A stretch of DNA of 64,000 nucleotides from Oceanicola sp. (GTDB taxonomy: Bacteria > Pseudomonadota > Alphaproteobacteria > Rhodobacterales > Rhodobacteraceae): contig CP051231.1 in assembly GCA_017792405.1 (NCBI GenBank), forward strand, positions 2,798,062-2,862,061, read 5' to 3'. How positions within the stretch are numbered: position 1 is the first letter of the stretch; the number at the start of each line of letters is the position of its first letter. Under the pieces are notes generated by a model. That model was given only the letters and a program-made list of their open reading frames with translations, searched no databases and was not told the DNA's origin. Shown here in pieces: positions 1 to 8,198 of the stretch. The translations under genes were made by a program, and so were the position numbers.

Positions 1-327
1 ACGCATCTGCCCTACCTGATGGTCGCCACCCGTTACGCCCAGCACATCCTGCGCCTCGCCGCCGACTGGCCCGGCCCACGCGATGCGGGGTTCGAGGCCC
101 ACATCCGCGACTGGCTGGAGCGCCAGACCGACCGAAGCATGCAATTGAACGAAGCTGAGATGGCGCAGCGCCCGCTCTGGGGCCACCAGTTTGACCTCAC
201 GGGAGAGGCCAGGGCCCGGCTCTCCCTCTCCCCCGGTTTCAAGCTGGAGGGCGTGCCCGGCGCTATTGAGCTGGAGCTGACCCTGCCAGAGCGAGCGCGT
301 CAGAGGCCGCCGGGCGCACAACGGTGA
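1..327 (+). CDS. tssC: Type VI secretion contractile sheath large subunit, C-terminal fragment (TssC/VipB-like)
   Basis: The reading frame is open from the first base, so this is the last ~108 residues of a longer protein. The tail resembles the end of TssC/VipB sheath subunits: an LPYLMVATRYAQ segment (TssC has a phenylalanine/serine-rich equivalent before its RFAHYLK helix), a helix ending in RDWLERQ, a shared AQRPL motif, and a final strand reading GFKLEGVPGAIELELTLP that matches the FFLRPHYQLEGL...LRLVSKLP ending of TssC. TssC forms the contractile sheath with TssB in the cytoplasm. No other T6SS gene lies in the window, so the rest of such a locus would be to the left. The assignment rests on recalled family sequences and only the C-terminus is visible. 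Confidence 0.55.
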   Translation, partial: THLPYLMVATRYAQHILRLAADWPGPRDAGFEAHIRDWLERQTDRSMQLNEAEMAQRPLWGHQFDLTGEARARLSLSPGFKLEGVPGAIELELTLPERARQRPPGAQR

Positions 328-334
328 ATGGAAT

Positions 335-348
335 GCGCCGCAAGGCGC
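335..348. terminator. Short hairpin between convergent genes
   Basis: A 5-bp GC stem with a GCAA tetraloop (GCGCC-gcaa-GGCGC) sits between the stop codons of the tssC-like fragment and the convergent methyltransferase. There is no T-run on either side, so intrinsic termination would be weak. Confidence 0.3.
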
Positions 349-369
349 GCAATTGGATCGCGCGGGGTC

Positions 370-1107
370 TTAGCCGGGCTTGCGGTAGAGGGAGACGTGC
401 ATCTGGCTCGCTTCGGTGAATGGCTCACGCCGCCAGCCGCCCCAGCGGTGCTCTAACTCCAGCCCGGCGAGGCGGGCCATCAGGTCGATCTCCGGCGGGG
501 CGGCCACCCGCATCACCAGCGGCACGAGGCGAGTGCCGGAGGCGGAGATATGGATGCGCTGCATATCGAGCCGTTGCTCCAATGCGTTCCACTTGGCGGC
601 CTCGATGACTGCGCTCTCCATGCCCAGCGCCTTGGTCGACACCCGCTGGCCGCCCGTAAACCCGGCAAGGTCGGGTATGAAGGCCTCGATCAGGAAGCTG
701 CCACCCGGCTCAAGGTGTCGCGCGGCATTGGCGAAGAGGCGGACCTGCGACTCCTGCGTTGTCAGGTTGAAGAGTGTGTTGAAGACGAGGAAGGCGTGAG
801 AGAAGTGCCCCGGCACCTGCGCCTCGGCCATATCGCCCACCACCACCTCGAGCGCCGCGCCGCCGGGCTTGGCGCGCAGCTTCTCCACCATTTCGGGCGA
901 CCCTTCGATGCCCGCCACATCATGGCCGCGTGCGGCGAGCGGCAGGGCCACGCGGCCCGTGCCGATGGCAAATTCGAGCACCCTGCCCTGCCCCGCGACG
1001 GAGGAGATCAGGGCAACACTGTCGTCCAGCGTGTCGGGGAGTGTGCCTTCGTCGTAACCCTCGGCGTTCAGCGCGCCGAATGTGGCTTCGTCGAAGGTCA
1101 GGCTCAC
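370..1107 (-). CDS. Class I SAM-dependent methyltransferase
   Basis: A 245-residue protein with a Rossmann-type methyltransferase fold. Motif I is LEFAIGTGR (residues 44-52), followed by an acidic residue ending strand 2 (GIEGSPEMVEKL), a VVGDMAE motif and a post-motif HLEPGGSFLIEAF. The substrate cannot be told from sequence. The GTG start overlaps the stop codon of the upstream acyl-CoA synthetase gene (GTGA), so the two are translationally coupled and probably cotranscribed. The C-terminal part (WGGWRREPF) looks like that of small-molecule methyltransferases of the UbiE/COQ5-like group rather than RNA or protein methylases, but this is only an impression. Confidence 0.85.
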   Translation of the reverse strand: MSLTFDEATFGALNAEGYDEGTLPDTLDDSVALISSVAGQGRVLEFAIGTGRVALPLAARGHDVAGIEGSPEMVEKLRAKPGGAALEVVVGDMAEAQVPGHFSHAFLVFNTLFNLTTQESQVRLFANAARHLEPGGSFLIEAFIPDLAGFTGGQRVSTKALGMESAVIEAAKWNALEQRLDMQRIHISASGTRLVPLVMRVAAPPEIDLMARLAGLELEHRWGGWRREPFTEASQMHVSLYRKPG

Positions 1108-2981
1108 GCCCAGTCCCAGGGGCGGGTGAAGCTGCCGAGGACTTCGGCCACCTTGGCCTCATCGGTGCCGGAGGTCCTCTTCAGCTTGGCGACGAGGCCG
1201 CGCTTCTTGTCTTCGACCACCTCAGCCACCTCTGCGCCACACCCCTCAAGCGCCTCGTTGTAAATGCGGGTGATCGCCATCTTGCGCAGGTCGGGCTTGA
1301 AGACCTTGCCCACGGCGGTCTTGGGCAGCTCCGGCAGAACCTCGAGGTACTTCGGGTAGGCCGCGCGCTCGTGGATGCGGGCATTGGCGAAGTCGATCAG
1401 CTCCTGTTCGGTCACGGTCGCCCCGGCCACCAGCTCGACATAGGCGCAGGGCAACTCGCCCGCGTGGGCATCGGGCTGACCGATGGCGCCGGCGAAGGCC
1501 ACCGCCTCGTGGCCCGCGAGCGCATCCTCGATCTCGGCGGGGTCGATGTTGTGTCCGCCGCGGATGATCAGGTCTTTCGCGCGACCGGTGATCCAGAGGT
1601 AGCCATCGGCGTCGATCCGGCCAAGGTCGCCGGTGCGCAGATAGACATCATGGTGGAAGAGTTTGTGGTTCTTGTCCTCCTCCGTGTAGGTCGAGCCGGG
1701 GAAGACGCCGGGGGAGGACACGCAGATCTCGCCTACCTCGTCAGTGTTGCATTCGGTCGGGCCATCTGGGCCATCACGCAGGATCTTCACCTCGGTATAG
1801 GGGAAGGGCAGGCCCACGGAGCCGATCTTCTTTTCGCCCGAGGGCGGGTTGCAGGCGACGAGGCAGGTGCATTCGGTGAGGCCGTAGCCCTCGACCACCT
1901 CGACCCCGGTTGCCTTCTCGAAGCGGTTGAACAGTTCGACGGGCAGAGGGGAGGAGCCGGAGAAGGCGGTTTTGACGCTGCTCACATCGGCATTCACCGG
2001 GCGCTGCATCAGGGCCGAGAGCGCGGTGGGCACGGTGATGATGAAGCTCACCTTCCAGCGTTCGATCAGCTTCCAGAAGTTGTCGAACACACCATCGCCC
2101 CGGTAACCGGCGGGCGTGGGGAAGATCACATGCATGCCGCTGGCGATGGCGGCCATGAAGATCACGTGACAGGCGAAGACATGGAAGAGCGGGAGCGGGC
2201 AGATCACGTTGTCCTGCTCGGTGAAGAGCAGCTCGTGGCCGATCCAGCCGTTGTAGACCATGCCGGAGACCTTGTGCTGTGCCACCTTGGGCATGCCGGT
2301 GGTGCCGCCGGTATGGAAGTAGGCCGCCACGCGGTCTTCCTTGGGGTCGTCGAAGGTGAGGGCATCCGAAGGATGCTTGGCCAGCTCGGCGTTGAAGTCG
2401 AGCACCTTGGCGTGGTGGACGGTCTCGGTCTTGGGGCGGATGAAGGGGATGATGAATTTCTTCAGGCCGGTGACGTAGCGCAGCAGGTCGATCTCGAGCA
2501 CATGGGTGACGTTCGGCGCGTGCTTCACCGCCTCGGCGGCCTTCTGGGCCACATCGGACTTGGGGAAGCTCTTCATCGTCACCAGCACCTTGGCACCGGT
2601 TTGGCGCAGGATGGCCGAGATATGGTCAGGCTCGAGCAGCGGGTTGATCGGGTTCACGATCCCCGCCACGGCGCCGCCGAGGAGGGTCACGACGGTCTCA
2701 TTTGCGTTAGGCAGCAGGTAGGCAACGGTATCAGTCGGGCCAACGCCGAGGGAGCGGAAGAGGTTGGCCGCCTGGGTCGTTTTGGCGTGCAGCTCGTTCC
2801 AGGTGAGGGTTTCGGCATGGGCGCCGGGATCGGAGAAGATCTGGTAGCTCAGGGCAGGACGGGCGCCGTGGTTGGCCTTGGTCTTCGAGATGAAGTCATA
2901 GATCGTGGTCGGCATGCCGCGCTCTTCCCAGGTCATCTGGTTCTCGATCGCGCGCAGGTCCGCAGTGCTCTGAAAGCTCAT
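1104..2981 (-). CDS. AMP-dependent acyl-CoA synthetase
   Basis: Member of the ANL superfamily, activating a carboxylic acid to its CoA thioester through an acyl-adenylate. The ATP-binding P-loop YFHTGGTTGMPK is at residues ~221-232, then YGLTECT, the hinge region with LRTGDLGRIDADGYLWITGRAKD, and the C-terminal catalytic lysine in GKVFKPDLRK. Length of 625 residues is normal. I chose the ATG at 2981 because GGGGAGG lies 7 bases before it; an ATG two codons earlier (2987) is too close to that ribosome binding site. The chain-length preference is unknown. A methyltransferase gene overlaps its stop, which may hint at a joint modification of an acyl substrate. Confidence 0.93.
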   Translation of the reverse strand: MSFQSTADLRAIENQMTWEERGMPTTIYDFISKTKANHGARPALSYQIFSDPGAHAETLTWNELHAKTTQAANLFRSLGVGPTDTVAYLLPNANETVVTLLGGAVAGIVNPINPLLEPDHISAILRQTGAKVLVTMKSFPKSDVAQKAAEAVKHAPNVTHVLEIDLLRYVTGLKKFIIPFIRPKTETVHHAKVLDFNAELAKHPSDALTFDDPKEDRVAAYFHTGGTTGMPKVAQHKVSGMVYNGWIGHELLFTEQDNVICPLPLFHVFACHVIFMAAIASGMHVIFPTPAGYRGDGVFDNFWKLIERWKVSFIITVPTALSALMQRPVNADVSSVKTAFSGSSPLPVELFNRFEKATGVEVVEGYGLTECTCLVACNPPSGEKKIGSVGLPFPYTEVKILRDGPDGPTECNTDEVGEICVSSPGVFPGSTYTEEDKNHKLFHHDVYLRTGDLGRIDADGYLWITGRAKDLIIRGGHNIDPAEIEDALAGHEAVAFAGAIGQPDAHAGELPCAYVELVAGATVTEQELIDFANARIHERAAYPKYLEVLPELPKTAVGKVFKPDLRKMAITRIYNEALEGCGAEVAEVVEDKKRGLVAKLKRTSGTDEAKVAEVLGSFTRPWDWA

Positions 2982-3183
2982 GGTCATTCCTCCCCTTGGC
3001 CACGGGCTGCTCTCATGGCGGCTCCGCGACGTGTTGGGAGATAGTGAGCGAGAGCCGCGCGGGGATCAAGCGGCATGGGGCTGTGACGTGGGGTTGCGAA
3101 GTGGTGGGGGAGCCGTAGTGCCGCGCGCAAGCCCGAGAACCGGGCGCGTTGAACGGCACCATCGGCCCGATGGGGTGAAGGCG

Positions 3184-3204
3184 CCCGGCGAGATTGCCCG
3201 CCGG
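3184..3204 (-). terminator. Hairpin after the BHMT gene
   Basis: The segment contains the inverted repeat CCCGGCG...CGCCGGG a dozen bases downstream of the betaine-homocysteine methyltransferase stop codon. It lacks a T-run and may be a weak or Rho-assisted terminator. The rest of the 2982-3215 gap holds no convincing ORF. Confidence 0.35.
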
Positions 3205-3215
3205 GTGCCGAGGGC

Positions 3216-4265
3216 TCAGGCGGTATCGCCCAGCGCCTTGATGTGCTCCGGCAGCCGCGCGTTGCTGCCATACATGAAGTGGTTCTCCATCCTCTCCGAG
3301 AAGCGGCTGGCTTCTGTCACCCGACCCACGGCCTCGGCCACCTCGCGGATCAGCATGGGGTTCGCGCCGCAGCAGACGCCGAGGTAGTTCACCCCGAGCT
3401 CCTGCGCCTGCCGCGCGAAGGCGCCGACCTCATAGCGGTTGCAGAACATCGGATCGAGCGCGGTCGGGAAGGCCCGCCCATGCGGCGCCGGGCAGGTGCA
3501 GCCACTGTCATCGCTGAGATTGAAGAAGGTCGGCTCCGCCTCGGTGGTCCGATAGGGAATCGGCAGCGCGCCTACATGGCACGACACCGCCGCCCGCACG
3601 GCCCGCAGCCAGGGCATCATCGTTTCCGGGCCGCGGAAGCAGTTGAGACCGACCACATCGGCCCCGCCCTGTTCCAGCGCCTGACAGGTTTCGACGATGC
3701 CGCGCCCGTCGCGCATCTCTTCGCCCGCCATCGGGGCCAGCGTCAGGACCACCGGCAGCCCGGAGGCCTTGGCGACTTCCAGCGCGCAGAGCGCCTCCCC
3801 GGCGAAATAGAAGGTCTCGCCGATGATCATGTCAGCACCCTCCTCGACGGCCCAGCCGACCATCTCCTCGAACATCGCCCGCACCTCGGCCTGCCGCGCC
3901 GGATCGTCCGGTGCCCAGATATTGGTGTTGGAGATGTTGCCCGCCATCAGGTTGCCGGGCCGCTCGTTAGCCACCTCGCGGGCGATCCGGAGCGCCGCCC
4001 TGTTCAGCGGCTCCAGCAGATCCTCCTTGCCGATCACGCGCATCTTTTCGCGGTGGCCGTTGTAGGTGAAGGCCTCGACGATATCGCTGCCCGCGCGCTG
4101 AAAATCCACGTGCAGCGCGCGCAGGGCATCGGGATGTTCGAGCGCCACCTCGGGCACGAACTCGCCGGCGCTGAGGTATCCCCGCCGCTCCAGCTCGAAG
4201 AGGAAGCCCTCGGCGCAGATTACCGGCCCTTCGTCGAGCCGTTTTGTCAGTTGGTTCTCACTCAT
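3216..4265 (-). CDS. bmt: Betaine-homocysteine S-methyltransferase (BHMT type, zinc-dependent)
   Basis: Predicted to move a methyl group from glycine betaine (or a related donor) to homocysteine to make methionine without cobalamin. The 349-residue protein follows mammalian BHMT along its length: AEGFLFELERRGY near the N-terminus, HPDALRALHVDFQRAGSDI, then the zinc ligands Cys209 (GLNC) and Cys298-Cys299 (GVCCG), which correspond to human BHMT Cys217, Cys299 and Cys300. It is clearly closer to BHMT than to the homocysteine domain of MetH. An AAGGA site precedes the ATG. It lies downstream of a small gene and a cobalamin riboswitch on the same strand, so it is probably switched off when B12 is plentiful and MetH can work. 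The true methyl donor (betaine, DMSP or S-methylmethionine) is unproven. Confidence 0.85.
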   Translation of the reverse strand: MSENQLTKRLDEGPVICAEGFLFELERRGYLSAGEFVPEVALEHPDALRALHVDFQRAGSDIVEAFTYNGHREKMRVIGKEDLLEPLNRAALRIAREVANERPGNLMAGNISNTNIWAPDDPARQAEVRAMFEEMVGWAVEEGADMIIGETFYFAGEALCALEVAKASGLPVVLTLAPMAGEEMRDGRGIVETCQALEQGGADVVGLNCFRGPETMMPWLRAVRAAVSCHVGALPIPYRTTEAEPTFFNLSDDSGCTCPAPHGRAFPTALDPMFCNRYEVGAFARQAQELGVNYLGVCCGANPMLIREVAEAVGRVTEASRFSERMENHFMYGSNARLPEHIKALGDTA

Positions 4266-4399
4266 GGATCAGTCCTTTCCTGTCGATCCGTCCGTGACCA
4301 TCGTTGGGAACGCCGAGCCTCGCGGGTCCGCCCGGGCGGCCCGCTGCAATGGTCCTCGGCCTGACCGCGCGGATGCCGCGCGGCCGGGTTCGCAAGATG

Positions 4400-4711
4400 T
4401 CAGAGAGGCATTCGCAAGCTGCGTTTGGCCGCCGCCCCACCGCGCCGCCGCTGTGCCGGCATCGCCAGTGGAAGCGGGGCAATCGGCCCGCAGAGCGAGG
4501 CCGTCAGCAGGGCGCAGAACTCCGCCAGTGCAGGGGAGCCTGCGGCGAAGGGCGTTGCCCGGGCGTGGGCCGCGCGCGCGGCGCTCGGGTAGTCCGCCGC
4601 GCCGGGCAGCCCCGCCAGCCATTGCATAAAGCCAAGTTGGCCAAGCTGCCGCGCCTCGTCTGGCGGCAGCGGGCCTATATCGAGTTGAATGATCGTCCGT
4701 TCCAGAAGCAT
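4400..4711 (-). CDS. Small hypothetical protein behind the cobalamin riboswitch
   Basis: A 103-residue reading frame between the riboswitch and the BHMT gene. The ATG at 4711 has a strong GGAGG 6 bases upstream; a GTG at 4792 would give 130 residues but lies nearer the riboswitch and has no better site. The first 75 residues look like real protein (LDIGPLPPDEARQLGQLGF, then MQWLAGLPG and SPALAEFCALL), predicted mostly helical, with no signal peptide or membrane segment. The tail is arginine-rich and less protein-like. I do not recognise the family. Its position as first gene of the riboswitch transcript suggests a role in methionine or one-carbon metabolism, or a regulatory/leader role. There are 134 bases between its stop and the BHMT start. 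Confidence 0.6.
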   Translation of the reverse strand: MLLERTIIQLDIGPLPPDEARQLGQLGFMQWLAGLPGAADYPSAARAAHARATPFAAGSPALAEFCALLTASLCGPIAPLPLAMPAQRRRGGAAAKRSLRMPL

Positions 4712-4852
4712 CGCGCCCTCCGCGCAAGAAGGCGGGGGCTGGTGGCAGCTGGCGATGTGAAAGGCCTTGTCGGCTTCATCCCGTCTCTCCACCCCAGGGC
4801 ACCCCGCCCGGGTCTCAAGGTGACTGCAACGCGTGGACCACGCGCTGGAGAT

Positions 4853-5040
4853 GGCAGGTCTCCTGACTTGCGGGTCGTCACTTCCCCCGACCTTCCCGGG
4901 CCGTTGGCCCAGTGGTCATTTCGGGGGTCGCTCGCCGCTCACAGTTGCGGGGGCAGTCGCGGATTAGGGCTTTTCGCCCGCACCGCGTTCCCTTTTCAGC
5001 CGGCCTGTCGGGGCCGGACACCATCGGGGCGGAAGATGCG
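4853..5040 (-). promoter_or_regulatory. Cobalamin (B12) riboswitch
   Basis: On the minus strand the segment contains the conserved cobalamin-riboswitch elements in the right order: a GGTG-containing 5' arm, AAAAGGGAACGCGGTG, the B12-box core GCCCCCGCAACTGT (around 4941-4956), a CCACTGGGCC stem region, GGGAAG, GACGACCCGC and the closing AGTCAGGAGACCTGCC (4853-4868). Ligand binding normally represses downstream genes by termination or by hiding the ribosome site. Downstream on the same strand are the small ORF and the BHMT gene. A 7-bp perfect stem (CGCGTGG/CCACGCG at 4830-4844) just after the aptamer may belong to the expression platform. Exact ends are approximate. This element accounts for most of the 4712-5105 gap between genes. 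Confidence 0.93.
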
Positions 5041-5105
5041 GGATGTGGCGGGCTGTGTCTAGCGGATTCGTGCGGGGGTTGCAGGGTGGAAGGGCGAGCC
5101 CCGCC

Positions 5106-6899
5106 CTACTCCGCCGCCAGCCCTTCGGTGAACTGGAGACGGGCCAGACGGGCATAGAGGCCTCCCTGCGCCACGAGGCTGTCATGGGTGCCGGTCGCGA
5201 CGATCTGGCCTTTCTCGAACACAAAGATGCGGTCGGCCTTTTTGACCGTGGCCAGCCGGTGGGCCACGATGAGCGTGGTGCGCTCGGCGGAGAGTGCCTC
5301 GACGGCCTGCTGCACCAGCTGCTCGCTCTCGGCATCGAGCGCCGAGGTGGCCTCGTCGAGCAGCAGCACCGGGGCGTCACGCAGAATGGCGCGGGCGATG
5401 GCGATGCGCTGCTTTTGACCGCCAGAGAGCATCGCTCCGCGCTCGCCCACATAGGTCTCGTAGCCTTCGGGCAGCTCGGTGATGAACTCATGGGCGGCGG
5501 CGGCGCGGGCGGCGTCCTCGACCTCTGCCTGCGTCGCTTCGGGGCGACCGAACCGGATGTTCTCGGTCACAGTGGCGGCAAAGATCACCGGGTCTTGCGG
5601 CACCAGCGCAAGCTGGGCGCGCAGAGCCTCACGGGTGGTGGCATCGAGCCGGGTGCCATCCAGCGTGATCTCGCCCGAGGCGGGATCGTAGAAGCGCAGG
5701 AGCAGTTGGAAGATCGTGGATTTGCCCGCACCAGAGGGGCCGACGAGGGCCACGGTCTCGCCCGGCTGAACATCGAAGCTGACGCCCGAGAGCGCGGCCT
5801 CGCCGGGGCGGGTGGGATAGTGGAACACGACATCCTGAAAGCCGATGGCGCCTTTGGCCCGGCCATCCAGCGCCAGTGGCTCTGCCGGGTCTCGCACCGT
5901 ATCCTCGGCCACCAGCAGCTCGATCAGTCGCTCTGTCGCCCCGGCGGCGCGTTGCAGCTCGCCCCAGATTTCGGAGAGCGCCGCCACGGCCCCGGCCATG
6001 ATGCCAGCGTAGATGACGAACTGCACCAGCTCGCCCGCGCTCATCACCCCGTCGCGCACGTCGCGCGCGCCGATCCAGAGCACGCCGAGGATGCCGCAGA
6101 ACACCACGAAGATGATGATCGCCGTCATCGCCGCCCGCACGGTGATGCGGGATTTCGCGCTCTCGAAGCTCTTTTCGGTGACGCCGGAAAACTGCGCCTT
6201 GGAGGGCGCCTCATGGGTGAAGGCCTGCACCGTCTGCACCGCTAGCAGCGCCTCGGAGGCATTGCCGGAAGAGGCCGCGATCCAATCCTGGTTCTCGCGG
6301 GAGAGCGTGCGGAGGCGGCGGCCGAGCACGAGGATCGGGATGATGACCACCGGGATGATGCCCAGTACCATCAGCGAGAGCTTCGGCGTGGTGAAGAACA
6401 TCAGGATCAGCCCGCCGACGAAGAGCAGGATGTTCCGCAGGAACCAGCTGGCCGAGGAGCCGATCACCGAGAGGATCAGCGTGGTGTCGGTGGTGATCCG
6501 GCTCAGCACCTCGCCGGTCATCAGCTTTTCGTAATAGGCGGGCGACATGCCGATCATCCGGTCGAACACGGCCTTGCGGATGTCGGCCACCACCCGCTCG
6601 CCCAGCCGTGTGACCAGCCAGTAGCGCAGCGCCGTGCCCAGCGCGAAGATCAGCGCGATGCCGATGGCGGCAAAGAAGTAGCGGTCAAGCAAGGCCACGT
6701 CGGAGGTGCCGAAATTGTCAACCACGCGGCGGGCCGCCATTGGCAGCACCAGCGAGACGCCCGCGGTGAGCACGAGGGCGCAGAGCGCGGCCACGACCAT
6801 GAGCTTGTAAGGCGCAAAGAACGGGCCCAGCGCCCGGAGTGCGCCCACGCGGCGCGAGCCGGGGCGATCGTCGGTGCTGGTCTGTGGGGCGCGTGCCAT
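5106..6899 (-). CDS. ABC transporter, fused membrane and ATP-binding domains (MsbA/ABCB-like half transporter)
   Basis: A 597-residue type I exporter half-molecule that should act as a homodimer in the inner membrane. Residues ~30-310 carry six transmembrane helices; the ATPase domain follows with Walker A GPSGAGKST (~385), signature LSGGQKQRIAIARAI (~490), Walker B VLLLDEATSALD (~512) and the switch histidine in IVAHRL. The start at 6899 was chosen because GAGGAGA precedes it by a few bases; further upstream the frame has no export or domain features. The substrate may be a lipid or lipid-linked molecule, as for MsbA, but cannot be read from the sequence. It stands alone, convergent to nothing and divergent from the GH25 gene. 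Confidence 0.92.
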   Translation of the reverse strand: MARAPQTSTDDRPGSRRVGALRALGPFFAPYKLMVVAALCALVLTAGVSLVLPMAARRVVDNFGTSDVALLDRYFFAAIGIALIFALGTALRYWLVTRLGERVVADIRKAVFDRMIGMSPAYYEKLMTGEVLSRITTDTTLILSVIGSSASWFLRNILLFVGGLILMFFTTPKLSLMVLGIIPVVIIPILVLGRRLRTLSRENQDWIAASSGNASEALLAVQTVQAFTHEAPSKAQFSGVTEKSFESAKSRITVRAAMTAIIIFVVFCGILGVLWIGARDVRDGVMSAGELVQFVIYAGIMAGAVAALSEIWGELQRAAGATERLIELLVAEDTVRDPAEPLALDGRAKGAIGFQDVVFHYPTRPGEAALSGVSFDVQPGETVALVGPSGAGKSTIFQLLLRFYDPASGEITLDGTRLDATTREALRAQLALVPQDPVIFAATVTENIRFGRPEATQAEVEDAARAAAAHEFITELPEGYETYVGERGAMLSGGQKQRIAIARAILRDAPVLLLDEATSALDAESEQLVQQAVEALSAERTTLIVAHRLATVKKADRIFVFEKGQIVATGTHDSLVAQGGLYARLARLQFTEGLAAE

Positions 6900-7056
6900 G
6901 CCGTCTCCTCTTCGCCCGAGGGGCTTACCCGGCAGGCGGACCCCTGCCAAGAGGGGCATTGTGACGCGCGACGCCCCAAACGTGATGTGCATTGCAGGAC
7001 GAGGCTTGGTATAAACCCGGCGAGGCATAAAGCATGAAAACAGCAGGAGACTGATC

Positions 7057-7914
7057 GTGCGGACAGTGAAATTGAGCGCCCCGGGGCTGGCGGCGCTGTT
7101 TGGGTTGATACTGGCAGGCTGCGGCAACCCCCAGCTCGACGGGCCAGCCGCGCCCTCGATGCCGCGGATGGCCGAGGGCGAGAAGGCCACCCAACTCCAC
7201 GTCAGCGCCAGTGCGGCGCCGGGCATCCCGCGCGGCTTCGGTGATGTGAAACCCCATGAGTGGGGCGCGATCAGCCCGGCCAACTACCAGGTGCACGGCA
7301 TCGACGCTTCCCGCTATCAGGGCGAGATCGACTTTTTCGCGGCCCGCCAATCGGGCATCCGATTTGCATGGCTAAAAGCGACCGAGGGCGGCGATCACCT
7401 CGATCCGGGCTATGCGATCAACGCGCCCCGCGCCCGTGCGGCTGGTGTGCCGGTGGGGGCCTATCACTTCTACTATTTCTGCCGCACGCCCGAAGAGCAG
7501 GCGGCATGGTTCATCCAGAACGTGGGCCGCGTGGCCGGAGACCTGCCGCCAGTGCTCGACATGGAATGGAACCACCAGTCCCGCACCTGCTCGGCCCGCC
7601 CCGGCGGCGCCGATGTACGAGACCAGATTGAGCGTTTCACCGCTATCGTCGGCCGCCACTACGGCACCCGCCCGGTGATCTACACCACACCCGATTTCTA
7701 CAAGGACAACGACCTCGGCCAGATGCGCGGCCAGGAGTTTTGGCTGCGCGCGGTCACCAAGCACCCGTCGGAAGGCTACCCCGACGAGCGTTGGAGCTTC
7801 TGGCAGTACTCCGGCACCGGTATCGTGCCCGGCGTGGCCGGCAAGGTGGACCTGAATGCCTTTGGCGGCAGCTTCGAAGGCTGGCAAAGCTGGCTGCTCG
7901 CGCGGCGGCAGTAG
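7057..7914 (+). CDS. GH25-family lysozyme-like lipoprotein
   Basis: A 285-residue predicted muramidase. The N-terminus has a hydrophobic stretch and a lipobox ending in LAGC, so it is probably a lipoprotein facing the periplasm. The catalytic domain shows GH25 hallmarks: HGIDASRYQGEIDF (~80-93), WLKATEG, AYHFYYF and the DxE catalytic pair in LDMEWN (~167-169), ending with a WSFWQYSGTG strand. It would cut the glycan of peptidoglycan. The GTG start is preceded by AGGAGA with a 7-base spacer. It is transcribed away from the ABC exporter and towards the tRNA gene, which is on the opposite strand. A role in cell-wall remodelling is more likely than phage lysis, since no phage genes are nearby. 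Confidence 0.9.
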   Translation: MRTVKLSAPGLAALFGLILAGCGNPQLDGPAAPSMPRMAEGEKATQLHVSASAAPGIPRGFGDVKPHEWGAISPANYQVHGIDASRYQGEIDFFAARQSGIRFAWLKATEGGDHLDPGYAINAPRARAAGVPVGAYHFYYFCRTPEEQAAWFIQNVGRVAGDLPPVLDMEWNHQSRTCSARPGGADVRDQIERFTAIVGRHYGTRPVIYTTPDFYKDNDLGQMRGQEFWLRAVTKHPSEGYPDERWSFWQYSGTGIVPGVAGKVDLNAFGGSFEGWQSWLLARRQ

Positions 7915-7939
7915 AGGCGGTGATGGCAGGAGAAAGGGC

Positions 7940-8013
7940 TGGAGCGGGCGGCGGGAATCGAACCCGCGTCATTAGCTTGGAAGGCTAAGGTCTTACCACT
8001 ACACAACGCCCGC
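7940..8013 (-). tRNA. tRNA-Gly (anticodon TCC)
   Basis: Minus-strand cloverleaf of 74 bases including an encoded CCA. Acceptor stem GCGGGCG pairs with CGCCCGC, the D-arm has GTGTAGTGGTAAGAC, the anticodon loop CTTCCAA gives anticodon TCC flanked by a TTAGC/GCTAA stem, and the T-arm contains GGTTCGATTCC. No integrase or att-like duplication of its 3' end is visible nearby. Confidence 0.97.
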
Positions 8014-8198
8014 TCAGCAGGTGTGCGGTCTAGTTGAAGCGGCGGGCAGCGTCAAGGCGAGGCTTGGCCTGCCATCGGATGCAGCGGTGCGGGTTTGTGC
8101 CCTCATGCACCCCTGCGTGATCGGGCCGGGTTATTGCTTGTGACCCCTCCGGGGCGAGGCTAGGCTCGCCTGCACCCTCACGAAAGCCCCGCACCGGC

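Noticed and set aside
930..3044. A 704-codon open frame on the plus strand opposite the acyl-CoA synthetase
   Set aside because: Composition (Gly, Ala, Arg, His-rich) and full overlap with a clear ANL enzyme mark it as a shadow frame.
3216..4265. Assignment of the homocysteine methyltransferase as the MetH homocysteine domain of a split methionine synthase
   Set aside because: The sequence follows BHMT from end to end, including the GFLFELERRGY start and spacing of the zinc cysteines, rather than the MetH domain.
4712..4792. Extension of the small riboswitch-linked gene to the GTG at 4792
   Set aside because: The ATG at 4711 has a much better ribosome binding site, and the extra residues look unlike protein.
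4304..5062. A 252-codon plus-strand frame across the riboswitch region
   Set aside because: It runs through the conserved riboswitch aptamer on the other strand and has no recognisable protein features.
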